Of a stretch of DNA of 64,000 nucleotides, positions 22,020 through 35,000 are shown one piece after another (the first letter of the stretch is position 1; every line of letters begins with the position of its first letter). Both the position numbers and the translations under genes were made by a program. The notes under the pieces were generated by a model. The model was not told the DNA's origin, did not search any database, and was given only the letters and a program-made list of their open reading frames with translations. This stretch comes from Symbiodinium microadriaticum (taxonomy: Eukaryota > Sar > Dinophyceae > Suessiales > Symbiodiniaceae), in contig LSRX01000357.1 of the NCBI GenBank assembly GCA_001939145.1, positions 510,375-574,374 of the forward strand, given 5' to 3'.

Positions 22020-23000
22020 GGTTGCGATGATGGAGGAGCTCTAGAGTGGAGAGTATATGTGCGAGGAAGCCATTTGGAGGTGACATTATCATCACAACGA
22101 CAATGTCCATCACTACGTTCATTCGAATCGCCCGAAGATGCTATGACAGCAATGGCACCAGCATCCTAATCATTATATGGTGCGGGCTGAAAGATTACCA
22201 GTATTATCCTCCGATAATACTGCTACAGAACACCTCCGGCGCCCGTAATTGTAGCTATCAGAGCCCCATTATTCCTCGTGCTTGCTGCAGTCATCGTCTA
22301 GAGCTGTTCGGGTGTGGCTCCGCAATTGCATCGAAAATCGAGGTTCGCGGACGGTGACTTCTTGGTTTGGCACGGGCGGCACGCGGAGTCCGTGATCCCA
22401 GACCACGCAAGGACCGGGGCAAGGTAAATTTTCGCGGTTTTTGCATGGTGCGTACTTTGGATCGAAGCAGATCTTGTAGAAGCATGTTGCGAGTATCAAA
22501 GGACACACTTGACCTAGGGATTGGGGTTTCTAGCCGAAAGTGCCTAACGCTTCTGGTGTCTGCTTTCTGGTCCTTCATGGGTCCAGCTTTGCAAAGCAAG
22601 GACAAGGTGGCAAGGCTTCCAACTTTACCGCTTCAAGATGCTTTTCGCGCGAGAAAACTTTGAACAGGGTGTTGGGGGTTTCGGATTCAGGATGAAGGGC
22701 TCTGCTGAAACTTGTCCTAGTTAGATCAGAACCTCCCAGCCGTGGGAGGCTTTCAGGGAGTCCATGCGGAACATCCCTAGCATGCTCATAATTCCCATAG
22801 TTTATGGCCTTTGAAGTAATGCAGGATCTATGTCATCAACCGTAGTTCCTTGTTACAAGCATACTAGACTTTTCTGCCCAAAAACCTCTATTCCAACTGT
22901 CAAGGCCCCTCAACATTGTCTTTTGCACCCTACAGTTTCTAAGAGGCCCCTTAAAAGCTTTCTACACGTAAACCCTATACCCTAAAATTTGGAACCAAAG
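22020..23000. other. Unique island, no recognised gene
   Basis: Open frames on both strands (22046-22357 +, 22367-22663 +, 22291-22605 -) but no family recognised. 22818-22853 is a half copy of hairpin family C; 22855-22915 resembles family D. Confidence 0.4.
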
Positions 23001-24237
23001 CCTAAACCCTAAACGACCCGAGATGGTAGCCAGGCTACAGGGTCTCTGGACTCGTATCCTGCTACAACGACCTAGCCTGGTTCTTCAGCTGGAAATCAGA
23101 TGCTCAGACACTGCGACCCGGCCCGGATTTCCTTGGGCTTGGGGTTTGGGCTTTAGGGTTTGGGCGTTTAGGGTACCCAGACCCTTAAATGTAGTACCGT
23201 TTTTTGGGATAACTTATGTTATGGTGAAAATCCTATAATATGAAACTCAGGCAACCAAGATAACAGGTGCTGCGTGTAAGGGTCTGGGTAGGGTTTAGGG
23301 TTAGGACCGAGTTGATAGTCACTTGTTTCATGTTTCATAAGTAGACCTTTGGCATTTTATACGTTACCTCCAGATGATCATACGGTGCTAATGATTGTTC
23401 ATAGGCTTTAAAGGTCCAACCTGGGCCTAGATAGATTAAACTTAAGGGGGCTCGTGGCAATGTCAAGAAAGATTCGGGATTCAAGGGCTTACCGTGGCAC
23501 CCCAAGCCGCAACCTTAAACCGTAACTAGGGTTCGTGGTCGGGTTTCAGGTTTCGGTTTGGCAATATATGGAACCATGTCTCTTCTGTCACCTGCCGTAA
23601 CGCCTACTGCAGAGTAGGGTTTAGGGTTTAGGGTTTGGGGCTTAGGGTTTACAGTAGGGTTTACCGTTCAGGGGTTTAGGGTTTAGGTACGGTTTCCAGG
23701 ATGTTGAACCGGCGCCTCGAGAGGAGGCTTCCCAAACCCTCGTAAGCAGAGAATGAGTCGGGGATAGGAGGAGGCGGTAGGCCGTAACCAAATTAATACA
23801 GGCGTATGGCGAAAATGGTAGTTGGTATCATCGCATCGTGGTCCATGTATATGTGTATTGTATAAATACAAATACATAAAAATATATTTAAAAATATACC
23901 CGTACATAGATATATGTGTGTGTAACTGTTGGTTTGTTTACCTGCTTTATATCTATACCTATTTGTACATTTGCTCATTTATGTATCTTTTGTTCTAACA
24001 CTGTCTTAGTATAGTATTATCTTTCGTATGTATCTATATATGCAACAGTCATATTAGCCCAAACCCTGTCTAAAGTCTCAAGAGTTCAACACGTTTTGCA
24101 TTACGGCTGTGGTGGTACGCCATACCAGCCCCGAACTTACGGGTTTGCGTACGAAGACGACCCAAGCATGACAAAGCCCCGGTGACCGGTATGTGAAGCA
24201 TAAGCCTATACCTCAACCCTAAGCCCAGCAAGTGCAG
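23001..24237. other. Unique DNA, short telomere-like tracts, AT-rich patch
   Basis: Telomere-like tracts at 23140-23172, 23290-23305 and 23615-23690. 23850-24050 is AT-rich with TATATG motifs. No gene recognised. Confidence 0.45.
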
Positions 24238-24438
24238 GCGGTGGATGTGGAGATCTTCTCTCTGTCCGGCGATTGCTTGTGCAAGTTTGTCCTGGAGCCT
24301 GCTTCCACCGTTCGTGATTTGCGGGCAGTAGTGGGCAGCAAAAACGAGAGGTATCGGGACGCCAAGTACGTTCTACCGGGAGGAATGCTGGTTGGTGAGG
24401 ATGACGAAAAGTTGTCCAGACTTCAACCTGATCCATGA
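24238..24438 (+). CDS. Ubiquitin-like domain exon
   Basis: After an acceptor-like AAGTGCAG (ending 24237) the frame encodes a complete beta-grasp type ubiquitin-like start: VDVEIFSLSGDCLCKF, then STVRDLRAVVG and YVLPGGMLVGEDDEKL. The pattern (strand-turn-strand, helix with VRDLR, then a G-rich strand) fits the N-terminal ubiquitin-like domains that precede ankyrin or other domains in dinoflagellate proteins. The frame stays open to a TGA at 24436-24438; the real exon probably ends earlier, near AAGTT|GTCC (about 24415). No other exon of this gene was identified; the next gene on this strand starts at 26100. Confidence 0.55.
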   Translation, partial: AVDVEIFSLSGDCLCKFVLEPASTVRDLRAVVGSKNERYRDAKYVLPGGMLVGEDDEKLSRLQPDP

Positions 24439-24633
24439 GCCCAGAACGCTAAAGCCTAAACTCATACAGCTGGAGACCTTCATTGTACATACATCTTGCA
24501 AGCAATCGAACACGCGTGTGAACTCATACAGAGCGCCGAAACACACGCAAGTGCCGCCCAAAGCGCCAAAGTTGTGTACAGATTCGCAGACAGCCCGAGC
24601 CTCGCTCATTTGCGGAAAAGTGCCTAAACTTTC

Positions 24634-24735
24634 CCTAAGGGTCCATGTACCCAAATAGTATATGCCCTTAAAGTAGTCCCCATATAGGTACTTTGGGGCC
24701 AAAGTATGTACTATTTGGCTACATGGATCCTTAGG
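24634..24735. repeat. Hairpin repeat, family J
   Basis: Left arm CCTAAGGGTCCATGTACCCA with AATAGTATATG; right arm GTACTATTTGGCTACATGGA then TCCTTAGG. A half copy (GGGTCCATGTACTCATATAG) is at 51596-51665. Confidence 0.8.
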
Positions 24736-24759
24736 ATTTGTACCTTTGAATAACATTGG

Positions 24760-26099
24760 GTAGGATTAAGGATTTTAGAAGCTTCTGCATACGTTGGCTA
24801 CAGCCCGGCCCCAACTCGATACTACTTCATACCCCAAATCCTATCATTAAACTCGAATCCTGATATGAAGCCCTGTTCGATATGTGCTTGGGGGCTCAGG
24901 GTTTAGAGGCAAAAAGGGGTTGAAGGTCGAAGGTTGACATTTTCTGGGGAGCATGTGCTGTACTTTTAACTAATCCTGCCCCTGAACCCCGACTCTGAGT
25001 GTATGCAGATGCTTAAGGCAAGGCTCCTGAAACCCGGAACCCTTTTGAGTGTTGATTCTTCAAGCAAGTTCTTAGGCCTGCAGTGGCAGCGTACTTCCCA
25101 GATCTGGCGAGGACCAGACAGGATCACGCCTAGGGTTTTATGGTTGGAGGTTGTGGAGCCCGTATACGAAGCCCTCCCATGCAGGGGCATGACCCTAAAC
25201 CCTAAACCCTAAACCCTAAACCGTTCAGCAGCCCTATGCTAACGAGCTATCAAGGCCATTGCATCACTGTCATCACTGCCCCATGCATGGAAGACAGCTC
25301 GCATCACCCCCGGGGCCTTCTCGTACTCTCCTCAGAAGTCGAGTAGGTTGTGATGGAGCCTCTTCTTGCCACGGTCTTGTCGACTCATACAAGCCGCCCC
25401 CCCGAACCGAAAAGCCTTGCGTTTCCCGGCAAAAAACACTGAGTAAGATCCGCTGTTCCTTTCATTCCGGTGCCATGAAGCTATGTCCTGAAATGCAACC
25501 TTGGCTCAAAAACTCAGCGCTAAGGGGAGCCAATCCTGAACGGCCCAGGTTTTCGGGTACAGGGCCTGCGACAGGGTTTAGGGCTTAGGGCTGCCAGGAG
25601 GTGTCTTGATGAACGGCTGCACTCAGCCTTGTTTTTCCCAGCTTTCTGATGGCACGTTGGAAGACCAAAATTCGCGTTGCACCAATTTTGGCTCAGTCCC
25701 TAAACATGTTACCTTGAAGAAGAGACAGGTAGAGATAGATAGATAGGTAGGTAGATAGATAGATAGGTAGATAGATAGTAGTGTACTGCTCCATCATGCA
25801 ATGCCTCAGAAAAGTAGCCTCTCGAGGCCAGACACCGAACCTTCATCCGTAAATGGTAAAATTATTTCTTAGGGTTCCTTGTTGTAAGTATACCATAATA
25901 TACCCCCAACCCTAATCTGATTTTTAAGCCCAAGGTATTCAAGCCTTATAGTTAAACAACTGCACCCTCATGATTGCCCTTGTAGGGCCCCCTGGTAGAA
26001 CCCATTACCGGAAGTGTAAAGGAACCCATTCTAACTGCGAAGGTCGTTGTTCAACGGGTTTGACCCTAAACCCTAAACTCTCTGAGACCCTGCTCCCTG
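24760..26099. other. Unique islands, microsatellite, no recognised gene
   Basis: 25003-25190 (+) and 25259-25588 (+) are open frames of unknown nature. 25195-25222 and 26065-26077 are C-rich telomere-like. 25728-25780 is a GATA/GGTA microsatellite. 25868-25940 resembles family D. Confidence 0.45.
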
Positions 26100-29000
26100 A
26101 TGCTTCGCGTTCGCAGCGGAACTTCTGGTGATGAGGTCGCTGTCATCCCTGTGAAGGAATTGAAGACGGCCCCTCGAGCCCTAAAATTAGAACCTGCTTA
26201 AGAAACCATCGTCCTCTAAACCCGAAGGCCCTAAACCCTAAGCTCTAAACCCATAACCCTTAAACCCTAAACCCTTTCAGCACCTTTCAGGATACGGGCG
26301 ATCTCAGCTTCCGCGGAAAAGGCCCTAAGCCTTAAGCCAGAGCATTTCAGCCCAAACTGCACCTGGGAGCTGGTATGCGCACCCACGACCTTTCATTCTG
26401 TTTACACACACCATGTGGCAACGAAGCTGAAAGAAAAGCCTCGACCTTGCCGTACACATCTTCCCTCAAACCTATGCTACACGCCGGCAATTTGATTGCC
26501 AAGGCGGAGGAGTATGGTCGTATCTCAGTGGTACGTAACTTGCCTTGCCCTTGAGCAACAGTCGCGCGAACTTGCTGTCTGAAAAACCTGGCACGAACAG
26601 CGAAAGAAATCCCTGCCATAGCTGGTGAATCGGGGTCAAAAGGAAGCCACTGTCGAAGTCTCGTGTCGTAAATCGGCGGCACCAATTCAACCTCGAAGCA
26701 AAAGGCCAGGTAAAGTTGAGCAAAAGAGTACCATTGCACACGATCCACAGGGAGAGCTGTAAGTCCCACCAGCCAGTTCGCCAGCCGACCCACAAACTCA
26801 CAGCCGTACTTGTGCAGAGACCTTGGAATCGGATCAGGAAGCAATCGGATCTCTGGAGGAGAGGTACCGAGGATTTCCACTTCAGCCGTCCATAAGGCAT
26901 CCTTTCCAGCAGTGGCCTTCGCCGCAACAATACGCTGGAGCTCCAAGCCCGCCCGTGCTTTCACATCCTGGAGAGCGTAGTCGCGTCGAACAGACTCCCA
27001 GATTTCCCAGAAGCTGGCAGGTCGCTGGTAGTTTGCTGCGTCTGCTGCTCGATCAACCACATCGTTGTTGAAGATAAGCCAATCCTCAAGCGCAGACTTT
27101 GAATCTTCTGCATCGACATGTGCTGCGACCTTGTGGACAGACCATGGCACAGTCAACTGCGCCATAACATCCGCTACACGCCGCCAGAGATCACAGTTGA
27201 GCATAGACGGCCTGATCTGGATGTCACCTGTCTGCAGACGGCGCAATTTACGAATCACGCCAGCACAATCCGACCAAATCCGCACAGGACGCCGAGCCAG
27301 ATTTGCAAAGGTAAGGGCTGAAAGGACTGCAAAGATCTCTGCCCGAAAGGCGGTCTGGATGAGACCGGGCAGGGGCCCCGAGGAAATAATCCACGGCCGG
27401 CCGGGGTGGCTCGCTGCCAACACCACAGCCCAGGAGGCCAAACGTACTTGGGGGATGGTAGGCAAAAGGCACGACCCATCCGTGAAGATTTCAAGGAAAT
27501 CAGGCAAGATGCCCGGCCAATCAAAGCAAGCACAGCTATCCGGAACAGCATGTAGAACCTTCCAGAGTTCAAGCTGCCGCTGGGACTGCAGTGCCCACCC
27601 ACGAAGCGACAGTGCTTGCACATCAGTAGCTGGATCCGGAAGCTCATGTTGAGCCGCGACAATCGGCGAAAGCCGGGCACTGCCACAAGCGATGTTCGAG
27701 ACTATCCCTGTCGGGACAAAACCGACACTTCGCCGAGTCCGAAGGATCCTGGCTAAAGTGGCACAAGGCGTCTTGGGTGAAGAATGCTCCCGACTGGACC
27801 AAACGAAGGTTCAAACGATCAACAGGAGCCCAATGCTTGATCAACTGAGCGGTATGCGCTGCATCAACCTGGCTCATTCCAGAAAAGCCTGCGCGGACTT
27901 CCAGTTCGGTGCCCACCCGAGACTGCCAGGCATACACAAGGCGATGCCGCAACTCCTGAGGCGAAACCTGCCACGGATCAAAGGCCGAAATGGCATCACA
28001 CAGGCAATTCTCTCCGACACACCAGGCGAAACCGACCGCATGACACCTTTCCAGGAAAGCCTGCGCAGGGCCAGGGGGCCACCGCCCATCCATGGACAAG
28101 AGAGTCTCCAGGAGGGGCACGAAAGTAACAGGATCAGCAAAAGCTCTCAGATCCTGAAAAGTAGCCACCAGGGCAAAGAACTGAGGATCCGCCATCGGGT
28201 AGCAACAGAAAGACAAGAGAGCCTTGGAATTTAGCCCAGGCCGGTCCAATCCAAGGCCCCTGGCCGCACCCGCACGCATAGTGTTAAAGACCGAATCGCC
28301 TACAGTAACAGCGGAGATGCCATGCAGCGCCTTGCAGCGCCTTGGGCCAGGCAGCAGTAATCACCGCTTTGAGTTTCTGCACAAAGGGAGCAGGCGAGGC
28401 CGCAAGACGTGGCCACAGCTCCTGCAGGGTATGCACGCGACTCATGATGGTGGAGTTCATCCGCGCGCGTGTGAAAGTCATGTTGCCCCCGAGGTTCCGG
28501 GCTGAGTGCGCGACAGCCACTCCAGCTTTGCGAAGAGCCCTGCGATCAGCCGCATGTGTAGCCCAATGCACCGTCTTGGTAGGGTCCATCGTAAGATGCC
28601 AGCCCCGGACAAACTCATGAACCGCATCCAGAGCTCGCTTGACTTGAGGTACTCCCTGGTCAAGAAGTTGCCAATCGTCCACAAACGTGGTGAGGGTCTC
28701 TGGCTCGGCCACAGTATCAACATACCTGTGAAGAGCGAAGTCGACAAGAAGCATGGCGACACAGCTCAGCGCACAGCCCTCAGGAAAACCTGTATAACTT
28801 GCCAAGGGAGGCCCAGTAGCCCCGCGGATACGAAACCGCCTTGCTAACTTAGCAACAGCACTGCTCCATGCCACCACTAAGTCCTTCGGGAGGCCGAGGC
28901 GGATCGCCAGTGCAAAAACAGGCGGACGCGGAAGAGTATTAAAAGCCTTCGATAGGTCAAGAAGGGCACCGACCAGAGGCTTATTGTCCACGTGAGCTTG

Positions 29001-32000
29001 TTCAACCGCAAGTTGCATCTGGTACCATACGCATCCAGCAGACCGTCCAGGCATGTTGCCAAACAAGGTAGGCGGGGCTATCTTCTCTAGATGCTGCAAG
29101 GCCTCACGAGCGCGCAAGGACGACCAAGTGCGGTAGGCCACCGACAGGACACAAATCGGCCGATATTGCATCACAGTGGCAGCATCAGGTAGCTTCTCCA
29201 GGGCTGAAACCCGGGCATCTAACATTTGGCGGGGCCAATCACCTGTCAACTCAGCCCGACGGCACAAAGCAAGCAAGGAGATAGTGTGGTCCTCAGGAAG
29301 TGCAAGGAGGTCCGCCCGTGAGACCCCATCAGGGCCAGTGGCCGAGTGGGCATGTTTAGCCTGAACGGCCGCCTTCCACTTCGAGACACATAAAGGTTCC
29401 AGATTAATACGCCGGCGAAGACTGGGGAGGCAACGACTCAAGAACAGCTTGCCAATGGTCAACATCAATGGCCTCGTGCTTCATCCAGCGCCGGGACCAC
29501 TCGTCACCAAAGGCCCTGAACAAGCCTGGGAGATCCGCGATGGGCCTTTGCTGAGAGACTACATCACCAACTGCGGCCGACGCAATTTGTCCCCAAATCT
29601 TGTCAGGCTCAGCATGAAAAACCTCAAGCGGGGCATCATTCAAGAAAAAACCCTCCGTAGGACGCCAGTGGACAGGGTTTTTGAGGTCAACCGCACTTTC
29701 ATCAGGAAGCACCTGGGCCACTAACGTTTGACAGCAGTCAACGACCGCCTCAACCTGCTTGGCTTGTGCCCCTCGGATGTCCCGACAGATGAGGGCCGGG
29801 TTGTCCAATCGTCTTTGCTTCGCGGCTTTTTGCCGTCGAGTCTTAAGCCGTCGCTCAAGTTGATGGACATTTGCCTTGAAGGCTTCGAACAGGGCAAGGG
29901 CCTCAGCATAAGAGGGGATAGCCGAGCCAACCCAAAGCGGATCACAGTCGGCCACAACCTCCCGAGATGACCACCACCGGCTAAAGGATGGCTTGAATCC
30001 AGGGGCCCTCAAGATAGCATGCCACAAACCAGCCCGGTACTCACTGCCGCATCAGACGGCGTATTCCTGTGCACAGCTTGGCAAAGAGCTTGGATACGGC
30101 GCAACTGCTTGAACCAAAGCACATACTGCCGATCAGAACCAAAGAAAGCAGGGCCAATCTCACCTTCACGCGCTTTGGGCACCACACCTTGAAAGATAGA
30201 GGTCACCACAACGTCACGAGTGGCCGCTCTTCCTTTTTCCGAATCACGAAGAGAAGGCATGCAGTGAGCAACCATGGCATTCGAGCTGACCTGCTCAAAG
30301 CTCTCCCAAATGGCCTGATAAGCATCCGAGGGGTCAGCAGGCAAAGAAGGACATGAATGAGGATGCAGCAATGTCACGAACCACCTGAGCCGGGATCGGC
30401 CGATACTTAGGCATGCGCCAAACCGGGCAGGGCTGCCTAAGACCCTGCATCTCAAACGTGGCAGAGAGCAGGGAATGATCGCAAAAATACCCGGGATCAA
30501 CTTCAACACTCTGCAAGAGAGGCTGCAACTCAGCCGAAATGAAGCAGTAATCCTTCCTTGTAGCGTTTTTGCAAGTTACTTGTGGCAAAGTCCCCGTATG
30601 TTGGTGCCAAAGATCCTGCACATCAATAAAGCCATGCTCAGCCCACTGCTGTGCATGGTGCAAAGCACCCGGTTGCAGATTGAAATCTCCTCCCACAAAT
30701 CTAGGCCCATGGCCTTGCATGACAACCCGTTGAGTAACTTCCTCAAGGAGAGCCTCGGTGGCACGCGGGGCGACTGGGAGGCCGTAAACCACAGCACCCA
30801 AAATCCAGACGGAACCGATCAGGAACGAGGCGACGTGCACCCGAGCCGATGCCACGACAGCCTTCTCAAAGTTATGAGGCGCACTCCGGCCAGCGAACGA
30901 GGAAAGAAAGCCAACTCCACTGTAATCCCTAGTGACACAGCTCCTGGCACGAGAAGGAGCAGGAGGGCCAGCGAAGTAACGGAAAGGAGCACCAACGAAG
31001 TGCAAACCAGAGCGGAAGAGCTCGGCACCGCGAGCCGTCAGGTGCGATTCAGACACCGCATATAGACCCCTAGGCAGTTCTGAAACAATCCCGTGTTTGC
31101 CGTTCAAGCCAGTTGGATTGAACGACCCCAAAACAAATTGCGTATCAGAGGCTGCTGAAACAGCACTTCTGGCTGGTCCAGGATGAGCAGCCTCACCATA
31201 ACGAAAGGAACGAAGAATTGCCAGAAAGGTAGCATGTCTGGCAGACGCGTCAAAGAATGACAACAGTTGAGCCACTGCACCCCGAGGCTCAAGAGTCCAA
31301 AATGAAAAAGCCCGAAACCCTCCAGCAGGATAACACCCAGGAGGCGCACACTCATCAAAGTCGTGACATAGTCACTCCTGCCTCTGCCTCTTGGGGGCAA
31401 GTAGGGCTTCAATGCGCTGGGTTTGCTGGTCAAAAAGCTCCTGGAAAGCATCTCGGAGCCTCGTTTCCTGGTCTTGGACCTTGGTAACCACCTCACCAAC
31501 AGTCGACTCGAGCGTGGCCACTCGCCCCACCAATGTTTGATTGGCAGCCTCAACCTGCTCGGCAATTTTGGTCCTGAGATTGGACTCAACCTGCTTTACC
31601 ACCGCCTGAAAGTCCACAGGTGGAGCCGACGAAGAAGATGAAGGCTTGCCCACACGTCCGGCCAATGCGGCAGCCCAAGGGTCACTGGTTTGCAAAGGAT
31701 CCGGGTCAGCAGCAACCTGCGAAGTGATAGCTTTGAGAGTAGCGCGGGCGGCTACAACAGGCGGCTGCGAGGGCTTTGATTCAACCTTGGTCTGCACCTC
31801 GGAGATCAAAACCTCACCTTGCTGAATGTGAAGGACAGTCTGTGGTGGCTCCTTCACCGCCTGGATGGCCCACCAAAGGCCTGTACCAGATGGACGAGGA
31901 ATTGGCTGGAGTGGCTTAGCCTCCCAACCCCAATCCCGAAAAGCTTTGATCAGAGTGGAACGCTGCGTACCAAAAGGCTATGGTCCCGCATGAAAAGTGC

Positions 32001-35000
32001 GCGCACCTTCCTTGTTCATGAAGGGAGTTGCGGGCCGAAGGAGACCATGCAGGGCCTCCGTTTTCTCCTTTGTGCATCGTACACCAAATCTCTGCGCGAC
32101 CCGGGCGAGCCCCAATACATCAGCATGGGTTTGCCGAAAGACCAAAGCATCATGGAAATCCGCCTTAGGAAGCCAAAAGACCGAAAAGTCAATCGAAGCA
32201 TCGCGAGGCTCGACACCACGAGGCTCAAAGTAGACCCCAGCGTCACCTGAGCAAGCCAGGAGAGTGTTACGAAGCTCCGCCGGCACCCTCAAGGAAGCGT
32301 TGAACACTGCAGCATCGAGAGGGCTGCAACAAAGATCTCCCAAGGATCAGTCCACTGGTCCCTGTATACAGCCAATCTCACAATGACAGAGGGAACCAGG
32401 TCCAAAGTCATGCACTGGCCCGGCGCCTTCTTGGCCACAAACCGATCCCCAATCTGAAGCAGAGTAGCCGAGAGGAGAAGAGGATCCTTGGCTTGATTGC
32501 ACGTCGCCTGAAAACGCACGGCTTCATATTTCAGGGTAGTAGCTGCCAAGTCCAGAGGGCCAAGGACCAGCAATCCAAGAGCCTGCTTTGACACTGGCTT
32601 GTCAATCCGAAGGTAGGGCCCGGCACTAACAGCGCTGACAACCACCACCTCTCTGGCTTGGGGTCCAATGTCCTGCAACTGTAGCTGCGGCAATTCCGCA
32701 CCGTCATGCTCAAAAGCACCCTTCGCAACAAAAATGTTTTCAGGCGCTGGCAGCTGCAAAGCCAGAGGAGCAGGGCCCTTAGCAACCTTTGTCTTGCCCT
32801 TTCGACGGGGGGCCACCTCCTCACCCGCGGCAACCTTGGCATCAATCAGCCCTTTGAGCTCCGAAGGCAAGACCAACTGGAAAGGAGGAGCTGCATTGGA
32901 GCACACCATCTTCAACTCACGCCATTGGTTGGACGCCTGTAATGCCTTCTGCAAAGGGCCCCTTCCGACCCTCTGAACGGCCTCCTTAACCCTGTCCGTC
33001 ACAACCTCAGCTGGTACCCCCTTGTCCTTCAAGACAGACGGCAGACCATGCTCAAGCAAAGGCGGGATAACACCAGCAACATACCACGGCGCCGGTACTG
33101 AAGAAGCCCGCTGCAGCTCAGCCAAGAAAGCAAGAGTCCACTTGGAAGACACACGAACCGCCTGTTCAAGGGGCAAGGTATCCGACTCCGTAAGGCGGGA
33201 CGCGAGGTCAACAAGCGCCAGATGACCACAGAAACCCGGAGGCCCAGAACGGCTAGGGCCACCACTAAAGCGGAAGGAAGAAGCAGACTTCCGAAGAACT
33301 TGTGCAAGCATGTGATTGGCTTTTGCCACCGCTACAGACAAGGGACCGACCATGATGTCCATCGGCAAGCTGGCCCAAGACACAACCCGATCAAAGGACA
33401 CATGCCAACAAAGAGTGATCCAGTGACCTTGCGCTGCAATGGCGCTTATCACCCAACATGCTTCGTCAATCCTCGGCAAAGCTGCTCGAAGCGGGCCTGC
33501 CTCAGAAGTATCCAAGCTTTGGCAAAGCAACAACGGCTCAAGCACAAACACCCTCTTGGGGCTCTCAGCTGCAATGGCCTCGAGGGCAAAAGCAACCTGG
33601 TCGGAGGCCAACACATGAGCTTGCCAACGAAGGCCCAAAATCCGATCCTCAACCGGCACAAAGTACCCAACCCCATTGACCCCAGGAAAGCGGTAGGGAG
33701 GGACACCTTCAGTTGCGTCATCAGGCTGCGGTCCAAAAGCAACCAAGAACACCTCTTGATCCTGCCAAACCCTACAAGCATGATGCAACAAGACGCCTTC
33801 ACCGTTGATGCCAAAGAGCAAGAATGGCTGATGCACATAAGCCTGCGGCACTGGGGGCCCCGACCACACGCTCGGGAGTTGCAAGGCGACCTCAAAAAGC
33901 CTCTTGTCAGCATCAGCAACCACCTTAAGATAAGATGCCAAAGCGCAGAGGATACGTGATGCACGGAATCAGCCGACAGAGTATGACAGGAAGGACTCTC
34001 AGGTTCCTGGAGCACGGAGTTGCGACCTGCAGAGTCAACAGATGCATGTATTTCGGTCTCGGCAGCAAGCTTGGGAAGACCAACAGCATCAAGAGGAAGG
34101 GGAGACACTGGCTCCACAGCAATATCACCAAGGCTTTCACCCTTTGGCAGAGGAATACCGCCATTATGCAAGAAGGGCCACAAGACCTTTTGCACACACC
34201 TGAAGTGATTTGCAAAAACCTGCAGCACCTCGTCATCACCTGCGCTTGAAACCAGGGGCAAAGGAAGCACAACCTCAAGAGGAACCCTACCTAACTCAGG
34301 AGCAGTAAGGCAGCACCACCACGTGGCCAGGCCAAAGCTCCGCACAATGAAAACCCGTGGCACCCTGAAAAACCCCAAAACCCTCACGACTCCATGCCGC
34401 TGCCTGTGCCGGTCCGGACAGCAGAAGCACTGGGCACTGCACCAAGTGGAATGCACGCAAAATGTAAGCCAACAGGGCCTGTCGGTGTACTTGCTCCTGG
34501 TTCTTCATGGTGCACATCGCACAAGCCTCCATGGAGATGTCAGCCAGCAAAACCCCAGCCGTAGGAGAAGTCTTGGCTAGGTGCACTGCAAGGGCCTCCG
34601 CCGTGGAAGCAGGTTTACCCTGAATAAAGCCCACACCACGCGTCGCCGCCAGCCCGGCTTTGACCAAGATACGCGGCACCATTTCACACTTCCAGGAAAA
34701 GGCCGAATCACAGAAAGGAATGGTCCCGTCGAAAGAACAAACCACCCGAACAAGTGCAAAATCCCTCTCCTGTCGCGGCACCAAGAAGAGCTTCACCGTG
34801 TCAGGCAGAATTTCCACCTTAGGTCCCTGAGCAAATGAGAAGCCAGAACCCACCAAAAGGACCAAGCACCCATCAGCCGACGCCGCATCCGAAGCAGTCA
34901 GAGCACACCCTGAAGGTAAGGCCGAAAGGAAGCCGCTGCCGGAAGAAACCACCACTGTGCCGACCTCCTGTTTCATCGCCCAGATGGGCTCCAAGCAGAC

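Noticed and set aside
25682..25697. CCAATTTTGGCTCAG, similar to the 3' half of the dinoflagellate spliced leader
   Set aside because: The leader ends CCATTTTGGCTCAAG; here there is an extra A and a missing A, no upstream half and no coding sequence directly after it. A decayed relic is possible but unsupported.
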